A stretch of DNA of 64,000 bases, from positions 1 through 64,000 of the forward strand of contig UCEY01000065.1 of assembly GCA_900471605.1 (NCBI GenBank), given 5' to 3'. The DNA comes from Hyphomicrobiales bacterium (lineage in GTDB: Bacteria > Pseudomonadota > Alphaproteobacteria > Rhizobiales > Rhizobiaceae). The translations under genes and the position numbers were made by a program. The notes beneath the pieces were generated by a model, which had not been told where the DNA came from, did no database searches, and worked only from the letters and a program-made list of their open reading frames with translations. Shown here piece by piece: positions 26,892 to 36,103 of this stretch. Position 1 is the first letter of the stretch; the number at the start of each line of letters is the position of its first letter.

Positions 26892-27836
26892 TCAGCCCAG
26901 CGACGCGCCGCTCGTCGCCAGGAAGACGGAATAGAGCGATCTGGTGGCGGTGATGAAAAGCCGGTTCCTGCGCGGACCACCGAAGGTGACGTTGGCGACG
27001 GTCTGCGGCACGAGAACCTTGCCGAGAAGCGCCCCTTCCGGAGAGAAGCAATGCACGCCGTCCCCGGCGCTGGTCCAGACATTGCCCTGCACGTCGACCC
27101 GGAAACCATCGGGCAGGCCGTTGTCGAGACTGCAGAAGATCTTGCCGTTGGCGAGGCGCTTCCCATCCGCCACATCGAAGACGCGGATATGGCGCGGTGC
27201 GCTGACATCGTGGCTGGAGGCCGAGTCGGCGACGTAGAGTTTCGTCTCATCCGGTGAGAAGGCAAGGCCGTTCGGCTGGCCGAAATCCGTCACGACGGCC
27301 TCGAGTTCTCCCGTTCCCGGATCAAGCCGGTAGACGTTGCGGGTTTCCTGTTCCGGCTCGGCGCGGTAGCCCTCGTAGTCGGACTTGATGCCGTAGGTCG
27401 GGTCGGTGAACCAGACGCTGTCATCCGAGCGGACCACGACATCGTTCGGCGAGTTGAGCCGCTTGCCCTGGTAGCGGTCGGCAAGAACGGTGATCGCGCC
27501 GTCGATCTCGGTGCGGATGACGCGGCGGCCGCCATGTTCGCAGGACACGAGCCGGCCCTGGCGGTCGCGGGTGTTGCCGTTGACGAAATTGGATGGCGAG
27601 CGGAAAATCGAGACGCCGCCGTCCGGCGCCCAGCGCAGCATGCGCTGGTTGGGAATGTCGCTCCAGATCAGGCAATTCAGGTCCGCGAACCACACCGGCC
27701 CTTCCGCCCATCGGCAATCCGAATAGAGCTCTTCGAGGGCCGCGCTGCCGACGATCAGGTGCCGGAACCGGTCATCATGGATTTCGTAGATGGATGGGGT
27801 CTGCGGCATGGGAGAGATCCGATTGGGGTTGTTCAT
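26892..27836 (-). CDS. SMP-30/gluconolactonase-family protein
   Basis: A 314-residue six-bladed beta-propeller of the SMP-30/gluconolactonase/LRE family. The metal-binding residues are visible: Glu in WAEGPVWF, Asn in RLNSPNDVVV, and Asp in GLPDGFRVD. Family members open sugar lactones with a divalent metal. As the last gene of the sugar importer operon, it probably hydrolyses the lactone made by oxidising the imported sugar. The start at 27836 overlaps the permease stop (ATGA); an ATG at 27809 is the alternative. The upstream continuation of the open frame is a shadow of the permease gene. Confidence 0.88.
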   Translation of the reverse strand: MNNPNRISPMPQTPSIYEIHDDRFRHLIVGSAALEELYSDCRWAEGPVWFADLNCLIWSDIPNQRMLRWAPDGGVSIFRSPSNFVNGNTRDRQGRLVSCEHGGRRVIRTEIDGAITVLADRYQGKRLNSPNDVVVRSDDSVWFTDPTYGIKSDYEGYRAEPEQETRNVYRLDPGTGELEAVVTDFGQPNGLAFSPDETKLYVADSASSHDVSAPRHIRVFDVADGKRLANGKIFCSLDNGLPDGFRVDVQGNVWTSAGDGVHCFSPEGALLGKVLVPQTVANVTFGGPRRNRLFITATRSLYSVFLATSGASLG

Positions 27837-28780
27837 CGGTTGGACTGACGGCCGCCGGCAACCAGGATGACGGCGATGATGATGAGGCCGGTGAGAATGA
27901 GGCGGAACCCGGCTCCGAAGCCATAGGTGTTCAGCATCGACACCACAAGGAACATGAAGAGGGAAGCGCCCCAGATGCCCGGAATGTTGGAATTGCCGCC
28001 GGCGACGGCCGTTCCGCCGATCACCACGACGGCGATCGACATCAGCAGGTATTCGGCCCCCATGTTGAGCGCCGCGCCTCCGGAGAAACTCGCAAGCAGA
28101 TAACCGCATATCGAGGCGAGCACGGCGCAGAGGACGTAGGTCGCCAGCCGCGTGCCGTCGACGGGAATGCCGGTCATGCGGGCGGCGAACGTGCTCTGGC
28201 CGATCGCCGAGATCCAGCGGCCGTAGATGGTCTTTTCGAGCAGAACCCAGGCGACGGCGGACAGGACCAGCGCCACGATGGCGATATTGGGGATGCCGAA
28301 CAGGTTGGATGTCGTGAAGCTCGCCAGAATGTCCGGCGGCTTGATGCGCAGGCCGCGGTTCGCCCAGATCGCGGTCGACTGGATGATGAAGCTCATGGAC
28401 AGCGTCGCGATGATCGGCGGGATGCGGAGCAGCTTGATCAGCACGTAGTTGCCGATGCCGACCGCCAGGCCGAGCAGGATCGAAAGAAGCAGGCCGACGG
28501 CGATCATGCTGTCCTGCACGTCCATCAGCTTCAGCGCCAGCGTGCCCGAAAGCGTCATCGTGGCGGGTACGGAAAGGTCGATATTGCCTGGACCGAGCGT
28601 GATGACGAACATCTGGCCGATGCCGACGATGACCGAAAAGGCCGCGAAGGTGAGCGCCGCCTGCGACAGCCCGAGCGAGCTTGCGCCGCCGGTGAACACC
28701 ACGGTGACGACCCAGACGACGGTCGTCGCCGCGAACGACCAGATCCAGGGTCTGGAGAAGAGAAGGCGGGCGGTGTTCAT
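27833..28780 (-). CDS. Sugar ABC importer permease (RbsC/XylH type), second
   Basis: A 315-residue permease with about eight to ten helices. The family hallmarks are VITLGPGNIDLSVPATMTLSG after the second helix, GWAIGQSTFAARMTGIPV-like cytoplasmic region (read ISAIGQSTFAARMTGI) and GGTAVAGGNSNIPGIWGA near the C-terminus. Forms a heterodimer with the permease encoded just upstream. The ATG overlaps that gene's stop codon by four bases. Confidence 0.92.
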   Translation of the reverse strand: MNTARLLFSRPWIWSFAATTVVWVVTVVFTGGASSLGLSQAALTFAAFSVIVGIGQMFVITLGPGNIDLSVPATMTLSGTLALKLMDVQDSMIAVGLLLSILLGLAVGIGNYVLIKLLRIPPIIATLSMSFIIQSTAIWANRGLRIKPPDILASFTTSNLFGIPNIAIVALVLSAVAWVLLEKTIYGRWISAIGQSTFAARMTGIPVDGTRLATYVLCAVLASICGYLLASFSGGAALNMGAEYLLMSIAVVVIGGTAVAGGNSNIPGIWGASLFMFLVVSMLNTYGFGAGFRLILTGLIIIAVILVAGGRQSNR

Positions 28781-29718
28781 CGGCTCTTCTCCCGCTTTTC
28801 CAGCCGGTTGAGGAAGAGGCGCAGCGCCAGGACGACGATGAGGATCGCGCCCTGCGCACCGATCTGCCAGTCCGGCGAGATGCGCATGAAGGAGAGGAAC
28901 GACCCGGCGAGGGTCAAGGTCAATGCGCCGATGACGGCGCCGATCGGCGAAACCTTGCCGCCGACGAATTCGCCGCCGCCCAGGATGACGCCGGCGATCG
29001 ACAGCAGCGTGTAGCGCAGCGCGATATTGGCGTCCGCCGACGTGGTGAGGCCGACGAGCGCGATGCCGGACAGGACGGCGAAGAAACCGGCGAGCGCGTA
29101 GGTGCCCGCCCGGAGGCGGATGACCGACCAGCCGGCGCGTTCCACCGAGCGGACATTGCCGCCGACGCCGCGGATCAGCACGCCGACCGAGGAGCGCATG
29201 ATGAGGAAATGGGTGACGAGCGCAATGACGATGCTGGCGACGATCGCCATCGGCACGAAGGGCGGCCGCGAGGTCATCAGCCAGCGCGCCCAGCCCGGCG
29301 CCTCGCCACCCGGCGACGGCAGCATCAGCACCGCAAGCCCGCCCCAGACGAAGCTCATGCCGAGCGTCACGACGATCGAGGGCAGTTCGCGGAGATGGAT
29401 GACGACGCCGATTGCCGCGTAGGCCGCGATGGCGCCGAGGAAGATCAGCACGCCGATTGCCGGGGAAGCCTGCAGGAAGGTGGCCGTGACGCAGGCGCAG
29501 AAGCTGACGAAGGTGCCCATCGAAAGGTCGAGGTCGTTGACGGCCATGATCAGCATCTGCGCGACCGTCGCCAGCGCGATCGGCACCGCGAGATTGAAGA
29601 GCAGGTTGAGGCCGGTATAGCTCATGGCGCGCGGCTGCATATAAAAGACAGCCGCCAGCAGCAGCGTCAGCGACGCCGCAGGGATGATCAGGCGGACGGT
29701 GCCGGACGATATCTTCAT
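28777..29718 (-). CDS. Sugar ABC importer permease (RbsC/XylH type), first
   Basis: A 313-residue permease of the branched-chain/ribose family: first helix LIIPAASLTLLLAAVFYM, then AVNDLDLSMGTFVSFCACV and GVILGGGEFVGGKVSPIGAVIGA. Start codon overlaps the ATPase stop (ATGA). Two permeases rather than one suggests a heterodimeric channel, as in some rhizobial pentose or sugar-alcohol importers. Confidence 0.92.
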   Translation of the reverse strand: MKISSGTVRLIIPAASLTLLLAAVFYMQPRAMSYTGLNLLFNLAVPIALATVAQMLIMAVNDLDLSMGTFVSFCACVTATFLQASPAIGVLIFLGAIAAYAAIGVVIHLRELPSIVVTLGMSFVWGGLAVLMLPSPGGEAPGWARWLMTSRPPFVPMAIVASIVIALVTHFLIMRSSVGVLIRGVGGNVRSVERAGWSVIRLRAGTYALAGFFAVLSGIALVGLTTSADANIALRYTLLSIAGVILGGGEFVGGKVSPIGAVIGALTLTLAGSFLSFMRISPDWQIGAQGAILIVVLALRLFLNRLEKREKSR

Positions 29719-31178
29719 GCCGCTTCGCCTCCGCTGAAGGAAGCCTCGAGCACGTTCTTCTCCGAGATCTCGTCGCCCGCCAGTTCGGCGACGATCGCGC
29801 CCTCGCGAAAAACATAGACCCGATCGCAAAGGCGTATTTCGTCCATTTCCGTCGAATACCAGATGAAGGTGCGGCCGCTCGCGGCCTCGGCGCGCAGGAT
29901 GTCGTAGACCTCCTGCTTGGTCCCGACATCGACGCCGCGCATCGGATCGTCCATCAGGACGATCCGCGCCGTCGTCACCAGGGCGCGGGCGAAGAGCACC
30001 TTCTGCTGGTTGCCGCCGGACAGCGACAGGATGCGGTTTTCCATATCGGGCGTGCGAATTTCGATGCGCTTCTTCCAGCCGTCGCCGAGCATGCCCTCCT
30101 GCCCGCGGTCGACGAGCGACCGGGAGGAAAGCTCGCCGAGCGAGGCGATGCTCAGGTTCTTCAGGATGCTCCAGAGCGGAAACGTGCCGTTGAGGCCACG
30201 GTCGCCGGCAACGAAGGCGATTTCTTTCCTGCGGGCCGGCCACCAGTTGCTGTTGCGAGAGAGATAGAGGTCGAGAAGCATTTCCGTCTGGCCGTGGCCG
30301 CCGAGGCCGGCAAGGCCGATCATCTCGCCGCGATGGGCCTGGAAGGCGAGCCCCTGCCCCCGTCGCGGCGGCATGGAAAGAACCGGCTCTCCGCCGCGTT
30401 TGTCCGTCGAACGCAGCCATTCCTGCTCGCGCACCACATTGCCCATCGCCTCGACGAGACTGCGGGTGCTGAACGCGGACGCGGCACGGTCGGCGACGAC
30501 GCGGCCGTCCTTCATCACCACGATACGATCCGAGGTGGAGAGGATCTCGCCGAGAATGTGGGAGATCAGCAGCACCGAACCGCCTTCGCCGACGAACCGG
30601 CGGATATAGGCCATGAGCTGCGCGGCAAGGCCCGCATCGAGGGACGACGTCGGCTCATCGAGAATGACCAGCTTGGGCTTGTCGCGGAGGCCGGCGAAGC
30701 TGATGGCGATCTCCACCATCTGCCGTTCGGCGATGGAAAGATCGTCGATCGTGCTGTCGCAATCGATGCCATGGCCGGGAAAGATGTCCTGCAGCTGCCT
30801 TTCGACGAGCGCGAGCGCCCTGACGCGCCAGTTCCAGCCGGCCAGTTCCGCATGCATGATGCGGGCGTTCTCGTTGACGGTGAGGTTGGGGCAGAGCGAC
30901 AGTTCCTGGAAGACGCATCGCACGCCGCTGGCCCGCGCCGCCGATATGCCGTGCTGGCCGCCGTTGCCCCCATAGTGGACCTCGCCGGCATGCGGGGCGA
31001 GGCCCCCGTTGATGACATTGACGATGGTGGACTTGCCGGCGCCGTTATGGCCTACCAGCCCGACGCATTCGCCGGCATGGATGACGAGGTCGGCGCCGTC
31101 CAGCGCCTTCACGGCGCCGAAGGTCACCTTGATGCCGCGGGCGGCAACCACCTCTCGTCTTGCTGTTACTTCATTCAT
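29715..31178 (-). CDS. Sugar ABC importer ATPase, duplicated (RbsA/XylG type)
   Basis: A 487-residue fusion of two ATPase domains. The N-terminal half is complete: Walker A GHNGAGKST, Q-loop FQELSLCPNL, signature LSIAERQMVEI, Walker B LVILDEPTSSLD. The C-terminal half has the degenerate Walker A usual for this family (GLGGHGQTE) with signature LSGGNQQKVLF and an MDDPMRGVDV Walker B region. It energises both permeases. A strong hairpin separates it from the binding-protein gene upstream. Confidence 0.93.
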   Translation of the reverse strand: MNEVTARREVVAARGIKVTFGAVKALDGADLVIHAGECVGLVGHNGAGKSTIVNVINGGLAPHAGEVHYGGNGGQHGISAARASGVRCVFQELSLCPNLTVNENARIMHAELAGWNWRVRALALVERQLQDIFPGHGIDCDSTIDDLSIAERQMVEIAISFAGLRDKPKLVILDEPTSSLDAGLAAQLMAYIRRFVGEGGSVLLISHILGEILSTSDRIVVMKDGRVVADRAASAFSTRSLVEAMGNVVREQEWLRSTDKRGGEPVLSMPPRRGQGLAFQAHRGEMIGLAGLGGHGQTEMLLDLYLSRNSNWWPARRKEIAFVAGDRGLNGTFPLWSILKNLSIASLGELSSRSLVDRGQEGMLGDGWKKRIEIRTPDMENRILSLSGGNQQKVLFARALVTTARIVLMDDPMRGVDVGTKQEVYDILRAEAASGRTFIWYSTEMDEIRLCDRVYVFREGAIVAELAGDEISEKNVLEASFSGGEAA

Positions 31179-31214
31179 GCGGGGACACGTCGCCGATGGG
31201 CACCAGATATGATC

Positions 31215-31240
31215 GGCACGGCGCCGCCGGGCGCCGTGCC
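31215..31240 (-). terminator. Intercistronic hairpin downstream of the sugar-binding protein gene
   Basis: A perfect 10-bp GC-rich stem GGCACGGCGC (31215-31224) with GCGCCGTGCC (31231-31240) in the 81-bp gap after the binding-protein stop codon. No T-run. Such hairpins often stabilise or partly terminate the message so that the binding protein is made in excess over the membrane parts. Confidence 0.6.
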
Positions 31241-31259
31241 TGTCTCGGGGAGGATCAGC

Positions 31260-32276
31260 CTATTTGGCGCTGCTGATGACCTTCTGGGCGTCTTCCAGCG
31301 CATACTCGACATTGGCCACGCCGCCCTTCTGGGTGCTGGCGAGATTGGTTTCGAGATTGCCCTGGTCGATGCGCAGGAAGGGTACCACGAGGTCCTTCTT
31401 CACCTGCTTGCCGTCGAGGATCTGCTGCGCCACCCAGAAGGCGAGCGTGGAAACGCCCGGCGCGATCGAGACGGACATCGTCTCGTAACCGTCCTTGTCC
31501 TTCTGCTGCTTCCACCAGACGAGTTCGTCCTCGCGATTGCCCATGACGATGGTCGGGGTCGGGCGCTTGGCGGCGGCGAATGCCTGGGCAGCGCCATATC
31601 CATCGCCGCCCTGGGTCACGACAGCGGCGATTTCCGGCAGGCTCGGCAGGATGCCGGCGACGGCGCGCTGTGCGACATCCTGGGCCCAGTCGCCGTTGAC
31701 GGAGCCGACGATCTTGAACTGCGGGTTCTTCTGGACGCCCGCCTGGATGCCGGCATGGATCTGGTCATCCACCGAGACGCCGGCGAGCCCGCGGATTTCG
31801 AGCAGGTTGCCGCCCTTCGGCATCTTCTTGGCGAGATATTCGACCTGGCTTTCGCCCATCGCCTTGAAATCGACCGCGATCCGCCATGCGCAGGGCTCGG
31901 TCACGATCCCGTCGAAAGAGACGACGGTGATGCCGGCATTGCAGGCCTCCTTGATGGCCCCGTTCAACGCGGTCGGCGAGGCGGCGTTGACGACGATCGC
32001 ATCATAGCCCTGCAGGATCATGTTCTGGATCTGCGCGGCCTGTTCGGTCGCCTGGTTCTCGGCGGTGGTGAACGGATCGGCCGCGGCGACGACCTTCTTG
32101 GCGACGGCGTCCTTGGTGATCTTGTCCCAGCTCGTCAACATCGCCTGACGCCAGGAATTGCCTGCATAATTGTTGGACAGGGCGATCTTCTTGCCCGAGG
32201 TATCGGCCAGGGCGGAGACCGGCCCGGCAACGCAAGCGATGGCGACAGATGCGAAAAGCATCTTCCTGATGATCAT
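31260..32276 (-). CDS. Sugar ABC importer periplasmic binding protein
   Basis: A 338-residue ribose-type (Peripla_BP_4) binding protein. Signal peptide to about residue 24 (SVAIACVAGPVSALA), then IALSNNYAGNSWRQAM, ADPFTTAENQATEQAAQIQNM, GYDAIVVNAASPTALNGAI and GVSVDDQIHAG, all standard for pentose/hexose-binding members. The exact sugar cannot be read. First gene of the operon: binding protein, ATPase, two permeases, lactonase. Confidence 0.92.
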   Translation of the reverse strand: MIIRKMLFASVAIACVAGPVSALADTSGKKIALSNNYAGNSWRQAMLTSWDKITKDAVAKKVVAAADPFTTAENQATEQAAQIQNMILQGYDAIVVNAASPTALNGAIKEACNAGITVVSFDGIVTEPCAWRIAVDFKAMGESQVEYLAKKMPKGGNLLEIRGLAGVSVDDQIHAGIQAGVQKNPQFKIVGSVNGDWAQDVAQRAVAGILPSLPEIAAVVTQGGDGYGAAQAFAAAKRPTPTIVMGNREDELVWWKQQKDKDGYETMSVSIAPGVSTLAFWVAQQILDGKQVKKDLVVPFLRIDQGNLETNLASTQKGGVANVEYALEDAQKVISSAK

Positions 32277-32447
32277 GATTTCCTCCCTAGAGTTCCAGAC
32301 GGGCTGTCTCCGGTCCGCTCCTCAACGGTTGTCCGAAGATAGTGATTGCGCTGAGCCCCGTTTGCTCAGTAAAGCGAGCATGGAGGAGAAATCTGATGTT
32401 GTATAGGCGCATACAAGCAACCTTTCTGCGGGTATTCGCCCAAAATT

Positions 32448-32461
32448 TGCGGGTTCCCGCA
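32448..32461. promoter_or_regulatory. Palindromes in the sugar importer / two-component divergent region
   Basis: The 241-bp region between the binding-protein gene and the divergent kinase gene holds a perfect palindrome TGCGGGTTCCCGCA (32448-32461), preceded 21 bp upstream by a related half-conserved copy TGCGGGTATTCGCC (32427-32440). A third repeat, CTGAGC/GCTCAG (32351-32356 with 32364-32369), lies closer to the importer. The tandem pair is the best candidate for the response regulator's binding site. Confidence 0.5.
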
Positions 32462-32517
32462 GGACAAGAACCACCGCGAAGCGTCTAATATGTTCGAGGG
32501 ACTGGAGGAGGTCCGGC

Positions 32518-33756
32518 ATGCTCAACCCGGCGCGTAATTCGCTGTTCGACCGCTATCTCGGCATTTCCCGGCTGCTGGCCGGCCAGCTCGATTTCAATTC
32601 GATCATCCAGGCGGTGGCGGCCGAGATCAGCCACATCATCCCGCACGACCACCTCGACGTCTGTATCAAGATGCTGGATGGGAAATACCACATCGCCTAT
32701 GAAAGCGGGATCGAAACCGCGTGGAGCAAGCATCCGCCGGCGCTGCTGACCGGCAGCCCCATCCGGACGCTCCTGTCCGGCGACGTCGATTTCCTGCTGT
32801 CGCCGGATGCCTGCGCCGATCCGCGGTTTCACTTCGAAGGCGCCTTCGCGAGCCCGATCATCGAACTTTCGCTCAGGAGCCGGCTGCATGTGCCGCTGAA
32901 GGTCCAGGGCAACATCATCGGTGCGTTGAGCTGCTCCAGCCACGAGCGCGACAGCTACACGATGGAGGATGTCGAAAACGCCCGGTCGATCGCCGACCTG
33001 CTGGCGCCCTATTTCTTTGCGCTGAGGGCGGCGGAACAGGCCAAGCGTTCGGCGATCGTCGAGACGGAGGCCCGCGCCCGCGAAGAGGGCCTGAGGCTGG
33101 GCGCACTGAAACTGACCGAGGCGCTGGAGGCGGAACGCCAGCGGATCGGCATGGATCTCCACGACCAGACGCTTGCCGATCTGACGAGGCTTTCCCGTCG
33201 CATGGAACGGCTGACGGGCCTGCGCGAGTTGTCCGGGGAAACGCTGGAGCCGATCTGCCGCACCCTGCAGCAATGCATGCACGACCTTCGCCAGATCATC
33301 GAGGAAGCCAAGCCGACCGTCCTGCAGCTTTTCGGCGTCGCGGAGGCGATCGAGAACCATCTGGAACGCTCGGTGCGCGAAAGCGGGCAGGCGATCGAAT
33401 GGCGAATGATCGACGAAAGCGACGGCGCGCTCGTGGACCTCGACCAGACCGTGGCGACGGCACTGTTCCGCATCGTCCAGGAAGCCGTCAACAACGCCAT
33501 CAGGCACGCCCAGCCGAAAGTCATTCTGGTGCGCCTTGCCAGCCGCGAGCGGATACTTTCCATCGAGGTGGACGACGACGGCCATGGCCTGCGCAGCTCA
33601 CAGGACAAGGCCGGCCACGGGATAGACAACATGAAGACACGGGCACGGCTGATCTCGGCACGGTTCGAGATCGGTGGTCATGCCGACGCCAGCGGCACGT
33701 CCGTGAAGGTGACGCTGCCGGTCCGCCCGAAGCCGCTGCCGGAGGCATTTCCGTGA
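32518..33756 (+). CDS. GAF-domain histidine kinase (NarL-system type)
   Basis: A 412-residue soluble kinase with no membrane helix. A GAF-like sensory domain covers about residues 25-170 (EISHIIPHDHLDVCIKML and LHVPLKVQGNIIGALSCSS). The HisKA_3 dimerisation helix follows with phospho-accepting His215 (GMDLHDQTLADL), then a HATPase domain (VQEAVNNAIRHAQP, DDDGHG, GHGIDNMKTRA). It phosphorylates the downstream response regulator, whose GTG start overlaps its stop codon. Being cytoplasmic and divergent from the sugar importer, it probably senses the sugar or a metabolite inside the cell. Confidence 0.9.
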   Translation: MLNPARNSLFDRYLGISRLLAGQLDFNSIIQAVAAEISHIIPHDHLDVCIKMLDGKYHIAYESGIETAWSKHPPALLTGSPIRTLLSGDVDFLLSPDACADPRFHFEGAFASPIIELSLRSRLHVPLKVQGNIIGALSCSSHERDSYTMEDVENARSIADLLAPYFFALRAAEQAKRSAIVETEARAREEGLRLGALKLTEALEAERQRIGMDLHDQTLADLTRLSRRMERLTGLRELSGETLEPICRTLQQCMHDLRQIIEEAKPTVLQLFGVAEAIENHLERSVRESGQAIEWRMIDESDGALVDLDQTVATALFRIVQEAVNNAIRHAQPKVILVRLASRERILSIEVDDDGHGLRSSQDKAGHGIDNMKTRARLISARFEIGGHADASGTSVKVTLPVRPKPLPEAFP

Positions 33757-34469
33757 GGATCCTGATCGTCGAGGACGACCCGCTGCACCGATCCTACCTG
33801 CACGAGGCGGTGCGCGCGGCACTGCCGGAATGCGACACGATCCTGGAGGCGGAAAACGGCCATGCGGGCGAGGTGCAGGCGCGGAAATCGCGGGCCGAGC
33901 ATGTGGTCATGGATCTGCAGATGAGCGAGCGGAACGGCATCGAGGCGGCACGCACCATCTGGCGCGAGCGGCCGGACACCAAGATCCTGTTCTGGTCGAA
34001 TTATTCCGACGAGGCCTATGTGCGCGGCGTGGCGCGCATCGTGCCGGAGGGTGCGACCTACGGATATGTGCTGAAATCCACGTCCGAAGAGCGGCTGAAA
34101 CTTGCGTTGCGGGGCGTCTTCATGGAGTCGCAATGCGTCATCGACCGTGAGGTGCGCGGCATCCAGCAGAAGAGCCTCGGCAATGCGCATGGTTTGAGCG
34201 ATGCGGAATACGAGATCCTGGTCGATGTGGCGCTCGGCCTGACCGACAAGGCGATCGCTCAGCGCAAGAAGCTCTCGCTCAGGAGCGTCCAGAACCGTCT
34301 CCAGCAGCTCTATGAAAAGCTTGACGTCTACGAGGTTCCGGGCGGCGGCTCGGAGGGCTGGTACAATCTGCGCATGCGGGCGGTCGCCGTCGCGCTGCTC
34401 CGCAAGGTTCTGAACGCCAGTGCGCTCGAGAGAGCCGAACGCGAATTGCGCAATTCGGGCGGGAATTGA
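33753..34469 (+). CDS. LuxR/NarL-type response regulator
   Basis: A 238-residue regulator starting at a GTG that overlaps the kinase stop (GTGA). Receiver domain with acidic pair E8-D9-D10, phosphoacceptor D54 (VMDLQMSERNG), switch Ser82 and Lys108 (VLKST). The HTH (~residues 143-195: LSDAEYEILVDVALGLTDKAIAQRKKLSLRSVQNRL) is of LuxR type, followed by ~40 extra C-terminal residues. Likely controls the divergent sugar importer through the palindromes between them; inferred from position only. Confidence 0.88.
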   Translation: MRILIVEDDPLHRSYLHEAVRAALPECDTILEAENGHAGEVQARKSRAEHVVMDLQMSERNGIEAARTIWRERPDTKILFWSNYSDEAYVRGVARIVPEGATYGYVLKSTSEERLKLALRGVFMESQCVIDREVRGIQQKSLGNAHGLSDAEYEILVDVALGLTDKAIAQRKKLSLRSVQNRLQQLYEKLDVYEVPGGGSEGWYNLRMRAVAVALLRKVLNASALERAERELRNSGGN

Positions 34470-34709
34470 ACCGTAAACCCGCCTCTGGTTGGTTTGCGAC
34501 GACAGGACGGGGAACTTGTCTCGCCACATGGTCCCCGTGAACCGGGGCGCGCAAAATTTCAGCGCTGGAAAAGCCCCTGGCTGGAACAACCAAGGTGACA
34601 TCCGCCTAGCTGACAATGTATCAACATGCCGTCGTCTCGAACGCGCTCCGCGTCTGCCGAAGCCATGCCTGATCTATCGTCCGCTCGAACTGTAGAAAGT
34701 CCCTGGTTC

Positions 34710-35801
34710 ATGCCCTCGCTCGTTCTGCCTGCCCGCCCCCTGTCGCTGGCTCGTGATGTGATCTCCACCCCCGGAGCCTATTTCTGGTCGACGCCCGTCA
34801 TTCTGGCACTGGCTGTTTTCCTGATCATCTGGGAAGCGCCGGGCGTTCTCCGCGACTTCCAGATCAGCCAGAACCCGGTATTCCTTGAAGACGGAGATGT
34901 GCGTGACGGGCGGTGCACGACACGCAGGGTGATCTTTACCGACTGCGAGGCACGCCTTGTCTACAGCTACAACGGACGGAAATACGACACCGAAGTCGAA
35001 GTCATGTTTGTCGATTTCCATATGGGCGACTATGAAACCGGTCTGGCGATCTCGGCCGATCATCCGGAGCTGGCGACGATCACCCTTGGCCTGGACAAGC
35101 TATGGAACCGGATCATCACGCTTAGCCTTTTCTCCCTGCTGCTCGGCGGCATGAGCCTTGGAATGCTGTTCCTTGCCTTGCGGATCTGGCGCGTCAAAGG
35201 GCAGCTGCGGCGGCCGGCTCACCTGAAGCCTGTTCCGGTCGAGATCACCGCATTCGACCGCAAACGCAATGTTCTCTCCATCACCTATAACGACAAGCTT
35301 GCCAGCGATCAGACGGGGCGGTCGGCTTACACGCGCATGAGACAAGGCGAGGAGCCGCTGATCGTGGGCGAAGCGAACGGCAAGGCCGTCGGACTTGCCG
35401 TCAGGCATGGTAAGACCGCCCTGCCGGTGCTTCTCGATGACCGGTTGCAACGCGTCGCGTTGAGCGACGAGGAGCGCGCGGCTGCGCTTGCCCCCTTCAA
35501 TCAGTACGGGAACGGACAGGACCGTGCTGCGCTGGTCGAGGCGCCCCAAAGGACGATGTCGATCTGGAAGCGGCTGCAACTGTTCTTTGGGACGCTGCTT
35601 CTGATCGTGGTCGGCGTCATGGGCTTCTGGCTTTGGTATGTGACCAGCTCCGACACGCAGTTCCAGTCGCCCGGGATGGACATCAACGATTTGATGCCGA
35701 AGCCGTTGAACGAATGGGGATGCAGCCAGTTGAAGAAGCGTTTCGGCCAGCAGCGTGCGCCGTTCGGTTGCGTTGCCGGCGACTACACGAGCTGGAAGTA
35801 G
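34710..35801 (+). CDS. Membrane protein of unknown function (DUF3592-like)
   Basis: A ~363-residue protein with three transmembrane segments, at about residues 24-44 (STPVILALAVFLIIW), 130-157 (ITLSLFSLLLGGMSLGMLFLAL) and 310-330 (FFGTLLLIVVGVMGFWLWYV). The loop after the first helix has CEARLVYSYNGRKYDTEV, which resembles the DUF3592 beta-strand pattern. Two Cys near the C-terminus (EWGCSQLKKRF and APFGCVAG) could pair outside the cell. The ATG at 34710 is preferred since the membrane part follows it; in-frame ATGs at 34626 and 34665 are alternatives. Stands alone; no function can be assigned. The 240 bp before it hold no gene I can support. Confidence 0.65.
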   Translation: MPSLVLPARPLSLARDVISTPGAYFWSTPVILALAVFLIIWEAPGVLRDFQISQNPVFLEDGDVRDGRCTTRRVIFTDCEARLVYSYNGRKYDTEVEVMFVDFHMGDYETGLAISADHPELATITLGLDKLWNRIITLSLFSLLLGGMSLGMLFLALRIWRVKGQLRRPAHLKPVPVEITAFDRKRNVLSITYNDKLASDQTGRSAYTRMRQGEEPLIVGEANGKAVGLAVRHGKTALPVLLDDRLQRVALSDEERAAALAPFNQYGNGQDRAALVEAPQRTMSIWKRLQLFFGTLLLIVVGVMGFWLWYVTSSDTQFQSPGMDINDLMPKPLNEWGCSQLKKRFGQQRAPFGCVAGDYTSWK

Positions 35802-36103
35802 CGGCCGCGGGATCCGGACCGCTGTGCCATCACCTGCGGCCGGTCGCTTTCGCCGTGCCGGAGGCAGGTGAATTCGGGCGATCGGGATCCACCAGCACCC
35901 CCATCTTCAAGTTCGGATCGCAGCGGATGCACGGCACCGGCGGAGCGCTTCGGCGTGGCTTCCGGCACGGAAGGACGCGGTAAAATGCCGATCTCCCATC
36001 GGCAAATCTCGGCTCGAGGCGCCGGTTGCATATGGTCGCTCGCCCTTTTTATCCCAAACGCGCGGGACAAGAGTGGCCGAGGCCCGCATGGGCTGCGGGA
36101 TAA
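35802..36103. other. Intergenic region without recognised gene
   Basis: Between the membrane protein gene and the cytochrome c peroxidase leader I see no convincing coding frame on either strand. A perfect 7-bp stem TGCCGAT (35986-35992) with ATCGGCA (35998-36004) and a CTCCC loop stands out and is followed 40 bp later by CCCTTTTT; it may end transcription of the preceding gene. From ~36,100 the base composition turns AT-rich. Confidence 0.4.

Noticed and set aside
26892-28859. Long minus-strand frame ending with the SMP-30 protein, suggesting a permease-lactonase fusion
   Set aside because: The upstream part is a different frame of the permease gene. The ATGA overlap at 27833-27836 gives two separate proteins.
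30294-32342. 682-codon plus-strand frame over the sugar ATPase and binding-protein genes
   Set aside because: It spans two real genes and their intergenic hairpin on the opposite strand, which a true gene would not do.
35783-36070. 95-codon minus-strand frame in the gap before the peroxidase gene
   Set aside because: No ribosome binding site, no family resemblance and low-complexity composition; treated as chance.
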